Shown here: piece by piece, positions 39,201 through 49,290 of the stretch
Layout: each line of letters begins with the position of its first letter
How positions within the stretch are numbered: the first letter of the stretch is position 1
DNA from: Phoronis australis
Lineage: Eukaryota; Phoronida; Phoronidae
Direction: 5' to 3'
DNA: 64,000 nucleotides
Assembly: GCA_002633005.1 (NCBI GenBank)
Contig: NMRA01000012.1
Span: 1,328,730-1,392,729, forward strand
Notes under the pieces: model-generated
The model's database searches: none
What the model was told of the DNA's origin: nothing
The model's input: only the letters and a program-made list of their open reading frames with translations
Position numbers and translations under genes: made by a program

Positions 39201-42200
39201 TGTCCATTGTCGTTGAAAAATGAAATAAGATCAGTGTTGGCAATTATTGTTTCCGAAATTGGTGGGATGTTACGGTACAATTTTAGTATTTGAGGTGTTT
39301 TCACTATTCAGTGTTGTCTATGGTGCCTATGAAAGCTGCAACAAACTTATTGTTGACTTTGATTTCACTCTTACAAAAGTATACGTCTAATTAACTTTCG
39401 TCTGGCCCGATAATGGCTTCTGTAGCCGCAGGCAAAGACTGTTAGTCTATCTGAGTATCAGTGGGGAAAAAACCTACTGACAGTATAATGGATGAGATCT
39501 ATATGCTCAGTTTTGGAGAGTAATGGAAAATTAACAAATTTGCTTTAATTTTCGCCAGCAATTTTTCGCCTGAATAATTCATGTCGTCATCTTTTACGCA
39601 AATGGAGTTTGGACAGAGCTCTCTCCCATCTGTTCCATTGAGCGACAGATTTTACATTAGTTTTTTTAGTGCTCGTCTTTGTGCTAACATGGAAATTATT
39701 TTCTAAAACTTGCATAAGAGGCCTGTTCTCACTTAGCTGATCTGTAGAACATGCTTTGCATGCGATGTTTATTACTGAGCTACAGATTTGTTAAGGATGA
39801 AGTGTTATCATAGCAGGCAAGTTTAAATAGTTAAAAGCATAGTGTCTGTCTATATTCATAATTTGTCTTCTTCAAATTCGTAGGATTCCGAATGTAATGA
39901 AAAGCATACCAAAATGTAACAAAACAAAGAAGGTGGTTATTTTTAGGTACTTGCCTTTGGTGTCCCCTAATGCAGATTTGGTGTTTTGTTACCTGCCTGG
40001 TCAATGGTCCAGTAACGTCAACAGTTAGTTCCCTTACACGATGTCATTTTGATGTTTTGGACCATGTCACATAAAATTAAATAAAATTAAGGTGCCAAAA
40101 TCAGAAATGATAATAGTAATGAAGTCAGATTTACGTAGGGCTGTAATTTACTAGGCACTTTGAAATTATTGTCTGGCTAAAGACGTGGTCAGTTTTAATT
40201 CTTCACTACTCCCTAGGAGCATACAATGGGTGCAACTGTTGTCGAACACAACAATTAATCCAAACATATAGTTTTGTTGTAAATTGACCACCTGTTATCT
40301 GAATCAGAAAAAAATCCAAGACTTGCATTTTTTTTGAAAGTATGATGTGACTGCATTTCTATTCCTATTTGTGTGTCCAACTTACGTCATAATAGTGCTA
40401 GACAAGTCATCACTGAACATCAGAATGTTTTTGTGTCGTAAACGTGTATTTAGCCCTTGTGGTCAGTTGCATGAAACAGTCCCAAATTGGGACTCAACTA
40501 AGGTCCTTAAGTCTTTTTGCGTATTCGTGTCTTTATCGACTCACAGACGCAAAATTTTCTACCATTTCATCTTTATTATGATCTCCTATTTGGTTAATGA
40601 CATTTTCTAACAATATTACTAAAAACTGAGCCCAAAGTACATTGAAAATAAATATTGAGTTAGTCCATAAATTGGAGGTGTTGCATGAAAAGATCCCTAA
40701 TTATTTTCGATAATATTGACAATTCAACGTAGAGTTCACTCTCGATTTGTATCAAAGTCAAAAGTTGACTTAGTAATGAAACTAAAACAATACAAGAAAG
40801 GGCAATTTATGTTTTCACAAGTCCAAAAATACGCAATAGATTTAGGGAACTTAGTTGAGTCCCTATTTGGGACTGTTTCATGCAACCGGGCTCTGGTGTA
40901 TACATGTGAAACTGCATCTATATCTGAAATTATATGCACGTGCTTCATGTGTAAAAACTTAAGTTAAACCAAGCATAAAATTTCTTAAGTATTCTATCTG
41001 TAAATCTTGATGTATCTGATATAAAGTGTCTGGATATATTTTCAATGTAATGTTATGTAGGACTTAATTGACAACTCCATACATTTAGCCAAATATCTAT
41101 TAAACTATAGAATTTAACATGACCAAATTTCGTATGATATAAATGTTCAAGATAAAGTCTCAAAAAGCGTTCTTACAGTTTTCTAAATTATCGTTTCATT
41201 TTAGTTTTATACAACTTGGATTTTTTTAATGAAAATCATGCATGTCCTGTTTTTGATAGCCCCTCATGCAAAAGTGTTACATTTCAAACACAATTCCTTA
41301 CACTAAGCATAGTATCTGTATGTTTCATGTGAATCCAATCTGCCATTTCTGAGTTGCAGTGTTCCGAAGTTGGCCAAAATTGGACATTTTCCTATGGTCC
41401 TCCGTAACTTTAACTCTTAACTATTGAATAAAAGGTATTAAGAATGGATGAAAGAAAGACTCACGAATAACATCAAATTGAAGACGCATGTGCAAGTGGT
41501 AGCATTTGAGTGATGCTTAATCACATACACCCACATGCGCAGCACTTAAGTAAAAAAATTGTTTGCCAACAAAGCATTTTTTTGAATGAAGACGCATATG
41601 CCTTAATATGCTAATAAGTCATTGTTGAAGTGGTGCTTGGAAGTATTCTGCAAGGTACAAAGAGCTTTGTTTACTGACCAGCGGTTCCGTCAGGTTGGAA
41701 CTAAAGGTTAGCTAATTTAGAAGAGCCATCCAATATTAACATGGTGTAAAAGTACTGCCCTTCAGCTATATCAATAATGTGTCACCATTATAGAAATAGC
41801 AATGTGTTACAGCCTCTGGGTGAGGTGCTCATATTGTTAATGTCTTTAGGCTACTGATGGTTTTTAAGCCACTGTTTGTATTTGTGTTGGTGATATTGTG
41901 TCCGCCGATTGAACCAGGAAGTACTGTACAAGCTCACCTGTAGCTGCAGTTATGATTTGTCAGCAAATTTGATATGATTTTTGGCTCAAAACATCAATAT
42001 CAAGATTGTCATGTTCTAGAGCCATGAAGGATCTCTGTGTTCTTATTTAAATTAGTGTTCCTGAAAGTTCCTAACTTGTATTTAATTAAGTCTGTCATAA
42101 TTAATATATTTTAGTTTGGAATATAAAATGGATGGTGGGAGTCATCGTAAAGTAAACTATTTTGAGGATTTCTTTTACTCTGGAATACTCTGAAAGTGTT

Positions 42201-42723
42201 AAATTGTGGTAGTGATGTTGGTAGATCCTTGAATTGTGAAAAACCGTATAGGAAAATCTCACCAGTTTTGGAGAAAAATAATTAGCTCTATTCATTTCTG
42301 AAGGGAGATTTTAGCCATGTAGTGACAGAGATAAAATTATTGTCTAACATGTTCTCATGTTCTTTATTGCAGGTCACTGTGGAGGCAACAGTTGAGCATC
42401 CATTTTATGTGTTCAACCGCGGGTGGTCATCTTGCCAACCTCAGAGGACCCTACAGAGGTTTGGTCTGGACTGCAGCCAACTCCAAGTTGGCGACTTGTG
42501 CATTTCTCTCACACAAAAACACATTCAGCCACCCGTCGTCACAGTGCCCAGTGGTGCTCATGAGGCGACCTCTGGTGTCAAGTCATCGGTGGCGGCACCA
42601 CAAGTGGGTGGGCATGGTGGAGGATCGGCAGGGAACTCGCGGAAAAGGCGTTGGTCAGCGCCTGATCAGTTCCAGTCGGATGAGCGAGACAAGCAAGACT
42701 CACCTACGGCGGAGAAAACGTGA
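34921..42723 (+). CDS. ATXN1-like: Ataxin-1 family protein (AXH domain), two exons, 5' end missing
   Basis: Nuclear protein of the ataxin-1/ataxin-1-like family. The family binds the repressor Capicua and RNA through the AXH domain. Seen: exon 34921-36265 encodes about 377 low-complexity residues rich in Ser, Pro, Tyr and Arg, then after the N at 36053 the first part of the AXH domain (starts PPHFNKGSIIQLANGELK, 36059 onward). Exon 42373-42723 completes AXH (GWSSC, then LQVGDLCISL) and ends with the conserved RKRRWSAP motif and TGA. The intron is phase 0 inside AXH (after CAG 36263-36265). About 565 residues are visible, shorter than human ATXN1 (around 815). There is no polyglutamine tract. 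The first exon opens after a good acceptor with two bases of a split codon, so at least one coding exon lies upstream; ATG 34959 is the only early in-frame alternative. ATXN1 and ATXN1L cannot be distinguished here, and it is probably the single pre-duplication homologue. Confidence 0.93.
36056..36265 (+). CDS. ATXN1-like: AXH domain, first half (frame restored after the N)
   Basis: Seventy codons in a frame offset from the upstream ORF read FPPHFNKGSIIQLANGEL, then KRVEELRTEDFVDSAD, DLKIDSSTVVRID and FSVGEHRVQ. These match the start of the AXH domain of ataxin-1, ataxin-1-like and HBP1 almost without gaps. The coding evidence here is strong because the DNA is open and family-like across the whole segment. 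The domain continues in phase at 42373. Confidence 0.95.
36785..37029 (-). mobile_element. TIR miniature element, family 1, copy C (inside the AXH intron)
   Basis: On the + strand the copy starts with TCTCACTAATTTCGGACA after an A-run and ends TGTCCTAAATTGATGAGATT, then TTCCTGTA. It is therefore in reverse orientation relative to copies A, B and D. Confidence 0.7.
37520..37608. repeat. Tandem repeat, 20-bp unit, about 4.4 copies
   Basis: ATTCAAGCTTGGACAATATT-like units with a 20-bp period lie in the AXH intron. Confidence 0.8.
37663..38280 (+). repeat. Dispersed repeat family 2, copy 1 (two internal modules)
   Basis: It ends with GTTTCATGTGAATCCGATCT, GCCATTTCTGAG and CATGGTCC, words shared with 41052-41412 and 48157-48652. 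A roughly 150-bp module (CATGCAAAAGTGGAAAATTT to the end words) occurs twice here, at about 37969 and 38130. No TIRs or ORF. Confidence 0.7.
38441..38492 (+). repeat. 52-bp dispersed repeat, copy 1
   Basis: CAAAATGGTGGCCACTGAAG, then a diverged middle and AATGTTGAATTAT. Related to 21734-21787 (reverse) and 60817-60867. Confidence 0.6.
39011..39277 (+). mobile_element. TIR miniature element, family 1, copy D (inside the AXH intron)
   Basis: The core AGGACGCAACATGGCAGACA and the 3' words CCGAAATTGGTGGGATGTTA match the family. Its left terminal segment is preceded by two more tandem copies of itself (period 31 bp, from 38952). Confidence 0.65.
40453..40892. mobile_element. 440-bp element with about 65-bp imperfect TIRs
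   Basis: The left arm contains GTTGCATGAAACAGTCCCAA, then TTGGGACTCAACTAAGGTCC. The right arm, reverse complemented, reads the same with few changes and continues to the GCGTATT word. Overlapping ORFs on both strands fall inside it and have no family resemblance. Confidence 0.8.
41052..41412 (+). repeat. Dispersed repeat family 2, copy 2
   Basis: It shares GACCAAATTTCGTATGAT, ATAAATGTTCAAG and TTTCATGTGAATCCAATCTG with the copy at 48157, in the same order. Inside the AXH intron. Confidence 0.75.
42373..42723 (+). CDS. ATXN1-like: Ataxin-1 family last coding exon: end of AXH and C-terminal ULM
   Basis: The exon begins after TTTATTGCAG and reads VTVEATVEHPFYVFNRGWSS, then CQPQRT and LQVGDLCISLT, the second half of the AXH fold. 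A Gly/Ser/Ala-rich linker follows, then RKRRWSAP at 42640-42663. In human ataxin-1 this motif is the UHM ligand motif that binds splicing factors such as U2AF65, and its serine (human S776; TCA 42655-42657 here) is a regulated 14-3-3-binding phosphosite. Function here is inferred from identity of the motif. The protein stops 20 residues beyond the motif; human ataxin-1 runs on for some 40 more residues, which are absent here. No donor site precedes the TGA that would allow a further coding exon. Confidence 0.94.
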   Translation, partial: VTVEATVEHPFYVFNRGWSSCQPQRTLQRFGLDCSQLQVGDLCISLTQKHIQPPVVTVPSGAHEATSGVKSSVAAPQVGGHGGGSAGNSRKRRWSAPDQFQSDERDKQDSPTAEKT

Positions 42724-42901
42724 TGATGGAGACTATAGGTTAACATGGCTGCATCTCACCTCGAGGTCAATCAGTGCATATCTCACAATGCAGTTGATTT
42801 GTCAGCCGGTATATTCCATGACACAATTGTACACATTGCATAAGTTCATAGTTTCTAAATGCAGTGTTGAAGAAATCTAGCGTTACTCCATTAAATGCAT
42901 G

Positions 42902-43305
42902 TACCGTACTTTTCCGGGTAAACGCTCTTGTTTGGCTTAGCTCCCACCTTCGAAATTTCCCAATTTTCACTTTTAAACGCCCATTCTAGACTTAGCGCCC
43001 ATCCTCGGATGAGTGCCAGTGTCTTTGTGAATACCCGTCTCTTTCGAGTTTTAGCTCTCAAAACATATGCGGCAAAAATGCACACCTTTTACTGAAGGAG
43101 ACAGAGCATCATTCTTTTGGCTCATGCGCATTACAATATTATCGAACACGGGTGCAAAAATGGTGAAGGCATTTTTATGAGTGAATTGATCATTTGTTTA
43201 AATTCTCATCCCAAAATTTCGATTGGTGCTCGGCTGAATGCCCACCACTTTGATTTTTTTAATTTCCCAATTAAAATGCCACTTGTAACCTGGAGAAGTG
43301 CGGTA
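42902..43305. mobile_element. 404-bp TA-flanked TIR element in the ataxin-1 family 3' UTR
   Basis: The left terminus TACCGTACTTTTCCGGGT and the reverse complement of the right terminus (TACCGCACTTCTCCAGGT) match at 15 of 18 positions. TA at both edges suggests a TA target duplication. Internal AAACGCCC and GAATGCCCACC words are mirrored. No ORF of note. Confidence 0.8.
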
Positions 43306-43969
43306 TAGTCTGAGTCTTTCAGCAAGTCACCTGTGTTCAGTAAGTAAGTGTGACAACCACGAAGACAAAAATATCATTGAGGCAATATTTCCAGTTATGT
43401 TCATGGTTGTCACCTTTGTCATTTTTATGTCTAGAATTTTAATACAGAAACAGAATTAGGCATTTAAATTTCATTGTGAATCAAAATATTGAACTTGGGA
43501 AGTAGATGTTAAAAGTGAATGTCTTATCATTGTTTAACCATTAAAAATGGTGTGAAATTAGGTTGTTCAATTTTTGTTGTGACTGATTTTAAACACTATG
43601 TTGTTGTTTTGGCATGAGAAATTGGCATTGATTTTGTTTTGGCTTGTGTATTGTAATATTACGGTCAATTGAGATGCATGGATAATTGTCAATTGTTTCT
43701 CAATTTTCTGTTTTAAGAAGCTCATCGATCATGTTCTGAACACTCGGTGTCTTCGTATAAGATTTAGCAGGAATTATCCAGGTCTCTGGATATATATACT
43801 TTCTATATTGCTTGTTGTTTTAATCCTTAAATGGCCAAACACTGAGTCTTTGGGTGTATACCAACGTTCACTGGGACCATTTCATTTGATTGTGTAATTT
43901 GTTTTATTAAAGCACAATGCACTGAATTGAAATTACCATTTGTGATACTGTCTTTTCATGGATATTGCT

Positions 43970-43975
43970 AATAAA
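43970..43975 (+). promoter_or_regulatory. Candidate polyadenylation signal, ataxin-1 family gene
   Basis: AATAAA lies about 1.25 kb after the stop codon on the coding strand and is followed by T/G-rich DNA (TTTCTGTGTTGTGG). It is the most convincing canonical hexamer I noticed downstream of the stop. Confidence 0.4.
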
Positions 43976-46900
43976 GTTTCTGTGTTGTGGCAAATTGGTA
44001 AATGGTGATGGTGTCTATCCTGATAGTGGCAACATTGTCTTTTTGAATGATTACAATATTAATAGTCTTGAGACACCAACTTTGGAAAAAATAACTACCA
44101 AAATTGCCAGAAGCACTCAGCATTCCTGTGATTGCACTCAGTTTTTTTTTTCCAAAATACTGTCCGACACAGAAAGAATACAAAGCATAACCTTGATGGT
44201 GCTTATGCCTTATGAAAAAAAATGAAAAAATGTTATTTCAGATGTGCTAAATTTAGGATCTTTTACCATTGCTTGTCCAGAGCCACCTTTTGTAAGTCCA
44301 GTTTCTTGAGAGTTTGGGGAGACAATGCATGTCTTGGTGAGACATCACTATGCATTACAGGCGAAGCTTGTGATTGCATTCTTTCACTTGCCGTTATTGT
44401 GTTCCCTTTTAACCCATTGTTTAAACGTATCCAGGGGCTGTTACATTGCAGTTTTAGCATAATTTTGCATACTTGTTGATTGCTAGAGCCCATCATTTGG
44501 CCTTTTTTAGATCACATGTATGTAGAAGGTAGAAAAATATCAAACCCAAACCATCAGTTTTTGCTTATTTAAGCAAACTTAAGCGAATTGTTAAATTGAT
44601 GTCACGTGTCCGCATCGTTTTGTATAGGGAAGGTTCAGTTTCTTGTATCCATCTATTGCCAGATACAGATTGACTTCACGAACTGGAATGGACGAGTCTT
44701 GTTGGTACTCTTGTATTGTTGAACATGTCGGATTTAATGTGAAATTTAGACTCTGATGAATTTGTTACCTTGAGCAGATGCAGCCATGTTTCCGTTGGAT
44801 GATCTCGCCCCGTGGGTGAGTTGAATGGTGTATTTATTAACCGCGATTCTTTCAGACAACTTTTGGGCATGTAAATAATGTTGTGTCATGGAGAGGATAG
44901 CTCAAGTCGAACGATGATCTCAGTCAATGTGGAGTATCCAGAGTCGGGGCTTATATAAAAATATATTATATTCTTTGTGTACATTTTCGGACAATACACA
45001 TGTATATTGTATGCTTGTTTTGTTCCTTGCTTGTGTCTGTCATGGAATCATGAGATTCACAACCATTTTACTTTTTTAATTTTGTTTACAGTTTTAACAC
45101 AGTAAAACTTCTCTCTGACTCTAACAGTATGAATCCTATGAGGTTTGCCACTTGTTTTTCTGATCATAGGTTTAGAAGACAGTGTTAAACGTAAAGCGGC
45201 TACTAACCGGCGTTCTGTCTAAGAAACTATTTGGTTTAGATCTGTTACAGTTATAAATCTCAACTTGCTTATTACTCAGATGAGAAATGATTTCAAGTCC
45301 TGGGAAAAATTCGTTTTACTCGAGACCATGCTAGACACAAGGAAAAGACCTACGTGATAAGCCACTGTCTTCACTGAGGCCATGGCGAATTGTCAGGTCT
45401 TTTACCAAGCCAAGAAATCATCAAATTTGACTAAAGAACAATTTGATACAAAATATACTGTGGTAAGTGATAAAAGTCAAATGTTAGTTTTTGACGAAAG
45501 GGGATTCATAGTCACTTTAATTATGTGATTATTTCATAATTTCCAGGCTTGTTATAAAACCTCGTAATTATTTCAGTGTTTGCAAAATGACTTATTTTGG
45601 TTTGCCCTATGTTAAAAAGTCGCTTGCAAAATATACTGAAACACAAAAGATTATTTAAACTCCTCACTTGAGTTTATTGTGTAAAACCTTGTGTGCGTTC
45701 TGCAGACACAAGGAACTAGTGTAAAAGCAAGACCACGCAAAATTACCCGTGTGAAAGGCGAGTGTTTTGTTGGGTATGCTCGGGACCAAATTGGCGTAAA
45801 CTATCCTGGCCACTCAACTGAGAGAACAACTTGTACAAAAATTCGCAAAAAATAGCAATATTTTTATAAGCCTTAATCCTGGTGCGATGAATAAAATGCT
45901 TAAAAAGTTCACTTCGTTGAAAATCTAAGGTAAGTGACTGCGTAATGGTACAGTATATTTTGACATTGACGGACAGAAAAGTTGTTACATTCATAGACAA
46001 CACGTAGCCCCGCGGTTGGCCGGTTAGGGGCTGCACAGGCAACACGTAACCCCTCGGTTGGTATGCCTTCGGCATCCAGGGCGATGTAATTGCCTAGGGG
46101 CTACAAAGCACGCTTTCTGTACTAACTTCTTCCCGTGTATTTCAAACGGGCGGTAGGTAAAATCAGCTCACCACCGATTAAGGGTTTTCACCTCGTCAAG
46201 AATACATTCTACATTTATAACTACCACTTAAAAAGGCACTTAATTTCTGCAGTGAACCTTTTGCTTCTACACATATCTTCGATAAAGCATAGCTACGAGA
46301 ATTGATGTGATTTTGGCGAAAAATTCCAACTCCACTTTTTTGGTCACGGTTAACTTTTTCACCGCGCGCGTGATAACCACAAGGTATTTCAACTGAGACA
46401 CGTGAGTTTGGCAAAGGCTAGCGCGAGGCTCATGAGCGAAGCACGTGACCTAGGGCGTGAAACTTGCAAAATAGCATGGGGAGATATCAGGTGCAATTTG
46501 TAAGATTGGTGTCCCTTGGACTAACACGCGTGATTGTACGTAACTTTCTCAAAATGGCACCCGGTGAGAGGAACTGAGCGAATCGTGACAGATTTTCATG
46601 GATATGTTCAAGTTATGTTGACTAAATTGTATCCAGAATCATCTTATGTGTTAATTATTACTCCATGTGCATACATGCATGTTTCATTCATTTGCTGTAT
46701 TTTGAAATAAGTTACTAAGGGGATGTACTATCGCCCCTGTATGCCTGCGTCATTCAGGGCAATGTAATTGCCTATAACATTCAAAGGTATGCTTCGCCTA
46801 TTAAAGAAGCCTGGAACGCGAAAAACAGACTAAATTGCATTATTCGAATTGGTTCAGTGCCACTGAAACAGAATTCAACCAGTTCACCAGATCTTTTTAC

Positions 46901-47304
46901 GGTTTGTTCGTAGAGATTTTGAATTTCTGTTGATGTCAAAGCATCTTTTCTTTAGTTTCAAATTTCAAAACGAACCTGTCAACTGGTCGCCACTTCGTTC
47001 ATTTTTCTCCCACAATGCAAAGTATGTATCCTTATATGGTATAAGACATAGACGTAGCACATTTCCCTTATTTGGAAAATGTAGCCTTCGATCTTTGATG
47101 TAAGCAAAACAATCGCGACTTTAAGCAACAGTCAGTCCGATTTAGAGGCAATTGATGTAAGTCCTGTTTAAAATTATCATGATAGTACTCAATCACACAT
47201 ATTCTGAAATGCACTTGGAATTCTTTTTTGGAAAATTGCTTACTTCACTGGCTTGCCTCATACTGTGCTATCGATCTCAGATTCGGAGTGCGATCCAATG
47301 AGCT
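43976..47304. other. Gene-free region with a duplicated GC-rich word
   Basis: Around 46000-46110, ACACGTAGCCCCGCGGTTGG and ACACGTAACCCCTCGGTTGG occur 69 bp apart, and GGCATCCAGGGCGATGTAAT recurs in altered form near 46750 (CATTCAGGGCAATGTAATTG). This looks like fragments of one repeat. No gene is recognised. Confidence 0.45.
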
Positions 47305-47351
47305 TTATATATACATATACATATACATATTACATATACATATACATATAT
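47305..47351. repeat. (TACATA)n microsatellite
   Basis: TATATACATATACATATACA and a second similar block separated by one ATTAC interruption. Confidence 0.9.
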
Positions 47352-47455
47352 CAAATTGGTGCGATCACACATATCCATCCCGTCAGACAGCTGCTTGTCG
47401 AATGACTGTGAGCGCATGCGCGCATTTATCATAAGTGGGAGGGAGATCTGAAACC

Positions 47456-47557
47456 ATGTCTGTGGAGGCTACAGAGTTTTTCCTGCGCGCGTATGTCAAA
47501 AATCGTGAATTTTATGATTATTTTTCTGGAAATTCCCTCACAGGGGAAAGTGAATAA
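47456..47557 (+). CDS. Unassigned 33-codon small ORF
   Basis: The ATG is in good context (GAAACCATGT) and the predicted peptide (MSVEATEFFLRAYVKNREFY and 13 more residues) has a globular, protein-like composition rather than the Leu/Phe/Ser-rich look of random AT-rich DNA. No splice donor, family or neighbouring exon was recognised. It could equally be chance. Confidence 0.15.
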   Translation: MSVEATEFFLRAYVKNREFYDYFSGNSLTGESE

Positions 47558-47659
47558 CTCTGTACTAGACGTTGAGAGAAAGTACTTTTGCCAAGAATTG
47601 TTTTAAAGATATTTTTGACGAGCTTTCGCGTTCTTGTGGCTAAAAACAGAAATTAAATT

Positions 47660-48035
47660 CTCATCGGTCTCCTATAATGTTTCTTACTGTGATAGTATTC
47701 CATTTCCGTTACCAACAAGAACACTGAAACCATGAGCGACTCAAGAAAGCGATTCAGAGTTAATTGGATTTGGCCAACTCTAAAACTGCGCATGTTACCG
47801 TTGTTTTTCCACCTGCTTAGCTAGCTAAAATTGAATCTCGAATTGGGTCTTTCCTGGGACAAAAGTCGGTCTCACAATATTCCTAAGTACTAGGATTCTA
47901 TTTGTTACCGACACGAACACCGATACCATCAACAACTCAAGATAACGCTTCACTGAAAAGCCAGTTACAAGAGTGCCGTAATTAGCTAGCTTCAGAGTTT
48001 GTTGGGCGTTGGTCAACCCTAAAATTGCGAATTAA
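47660..48035. repeat. Diverged tandem duplication, about 190-bp unit
   Basis: GTTACCAACAAGAACACTGA, then ACCATGAGCGACTCAAGA at 47710 corresponds to GTTACCGACACGAACACCGA, then ACCATCAACAACTCAAGA at 47905. A further relative lies at 62330-62480 (CAACAAGAACATGCAAACC, CAACCCAAGAAAATGCTTC). Confidence 0.6.
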
Positions 48036-48156
48036 AAAATGGCGCATGTAAGCAAAATTATCTATGACTTGAGTTGGCGGCTCATTTGGCAACAATTCAA
48101 GATCGGATGAGTGTGGCAGTGGCAAGTTTCAGGTCACGTGGGGTCTTATTGACAAG

Positions 48157-48652
48157 TCTAAATTTAGCCAAATATCCAAGATGAAAATTTACTAAGCAAT
48201 AGTGTTTTTTTATAAACCAGAAATTCCTTAGAATTTTATTATTGACTTACTTATCTGCCATTAATAAGCTCACGTGAATGCTTTTTAGTAAAATTTAGCA
48301 AAAGGAGAGGTACATTCCGAGCAAAGCGACAGGGTCAATTATACGACCAAATCTCGTATGATCTAAATGTTCAAGTTAAAATCCCAAAAAGCGCTCTGAC
48401 AGCTTTCTAATTTATCGTTTCGATTTAGTTTTATGCAAATTTTAGTTCTTTTCAAAAAGTCACACAAGTCCTAATTTTTATAGTCCCTCGGTCAAAAATG
48501 GAACATTCGAAAAACGATTCCTAACAGCGTGTTGGAAAACAATGCATAAAGCACGATATCTGATTAAAGCGTCATGTGAATCAGCATTTTCTGACATACG
48601 GTGTTCCGAAGATGGCCAAATTGGAAATTTTTCTAGAGTCCCACGTCGATAA
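48157..48652 (+). repeat. Dispersed repeat family 2, copy 3
   Basis: TTAGCCAAATATCCAAGATG, GACCAAATCTCGTATGAT, CTAAATGTTCAAG and the GTGTTCCGAAGATGGCC end are shared with copy 2. A reverse fragment is also visible near 54830-54880. Confidence 0.75.
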
Positions 48653-49010
48653 TTCACCATTGAGATCTAAACGGACAAAATAGCCCTCTTCAATAAAAAA
48701 ATGGTTCAATACTTCTCGCATTCATCAACGAACCTCAATGGAAATCAAAAAGCGACTAACGCATTTCGCAAATCAGGGTACCTCCTTTAATTGCTTGACA
48801 GCATTTTAACTTTTGTTTACGTGGATTGCACACGTATGTTCCCACACCTGTAATCCACCATGCTGCTGTTCAGATTGACGCATAGACTGTTGAGATCTCG
48901 TGAGGCATTTTAATATCTGTACCGGCTACTTTTGTAGAACTTACTGAATACGTTTTGCACTACCAAGATAAATTCAAAAGTATGCATTTAAAATCGACTC
49001 TCGATTTTTA

Positions 49011-49290
49011 TGAAACTTAATAAACAGGTTTCTATTAAAGGGTTGACAGGATTCCGTTTTCGGGTAGATTCGATGTATAGTGGATATTTTTATTATCATG
49101 AAATTTTGCAAATAGGTTGCTATTAAAAAGACAACGCCTTCTCATTTTCGGGCGGATTTGGATTTTTGGATGGGTTTAAGGTATTCTGAGCCATCTAATG
49201 GCCATTTTTATGATACAAGTAAACATCCCTTGAAGCACATCGTTTGCGGTGCAGTGGTGGGCGCATTTCAACACTCCGCGTTGCTCTTGT
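49011..49290. repeat. Dispersed repeat related to 9600-9745
   Basis: GTTTGCGGTGCAGTGGTGGG, GCATTTCAA and GTTGCTCTTGTT near 49230-49290 match GTTTGTGGTGCAGTTGTGGG, GCATATTTCAAAA and GTTGCTCTTGTT at 9685-9740. The first part holds two tandem pieces about 87 bp apart ending TTTTCGGGTAGATTCG and TTTTCGGGCGGATTTG. Confidence 0.6.

Larger units (their letters stand above)
36266..42372 (+). other. 6.1-kb intron inside the AXH domain
   Basis: This GT-AG, phase 0 intron is flanked by two exons that together form one AXH domain. It contains two members of the 220-270-bp TIR family, a 20-bp tandem repeat, a 440-bp TIR element and two copies of the dispersed 'CATGCAAAAGTGGAA' family, all listed separately. 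I see no nested gene. The 3' end shows TCTAAC near 42343 and a pyrimidine-rich stretch before the acceptor. Confidence 0.9.
42724..43975 (+). other. Probable 3' UTR of the ataxin-1 family gene
   Basis: After the TGA there is no further coding frame. The region contains a complete TA-flanked 404-bp miniature element (42902-43305) and ends near an AATAAA hexamer at 43970-43975. Whether the transcript really reaches this signal cannot be told from sequence alone. Confidence 0.5.

Noticed and set aside
42392-42880. 162-codon ORF overlapping the AXH exon in another frame
   Set aside because: Shadow of the true coding frame. Human ATXN1 does have a described overlapping ORF (Alt-ATXN1), but that one lies near the 5' end, not here.
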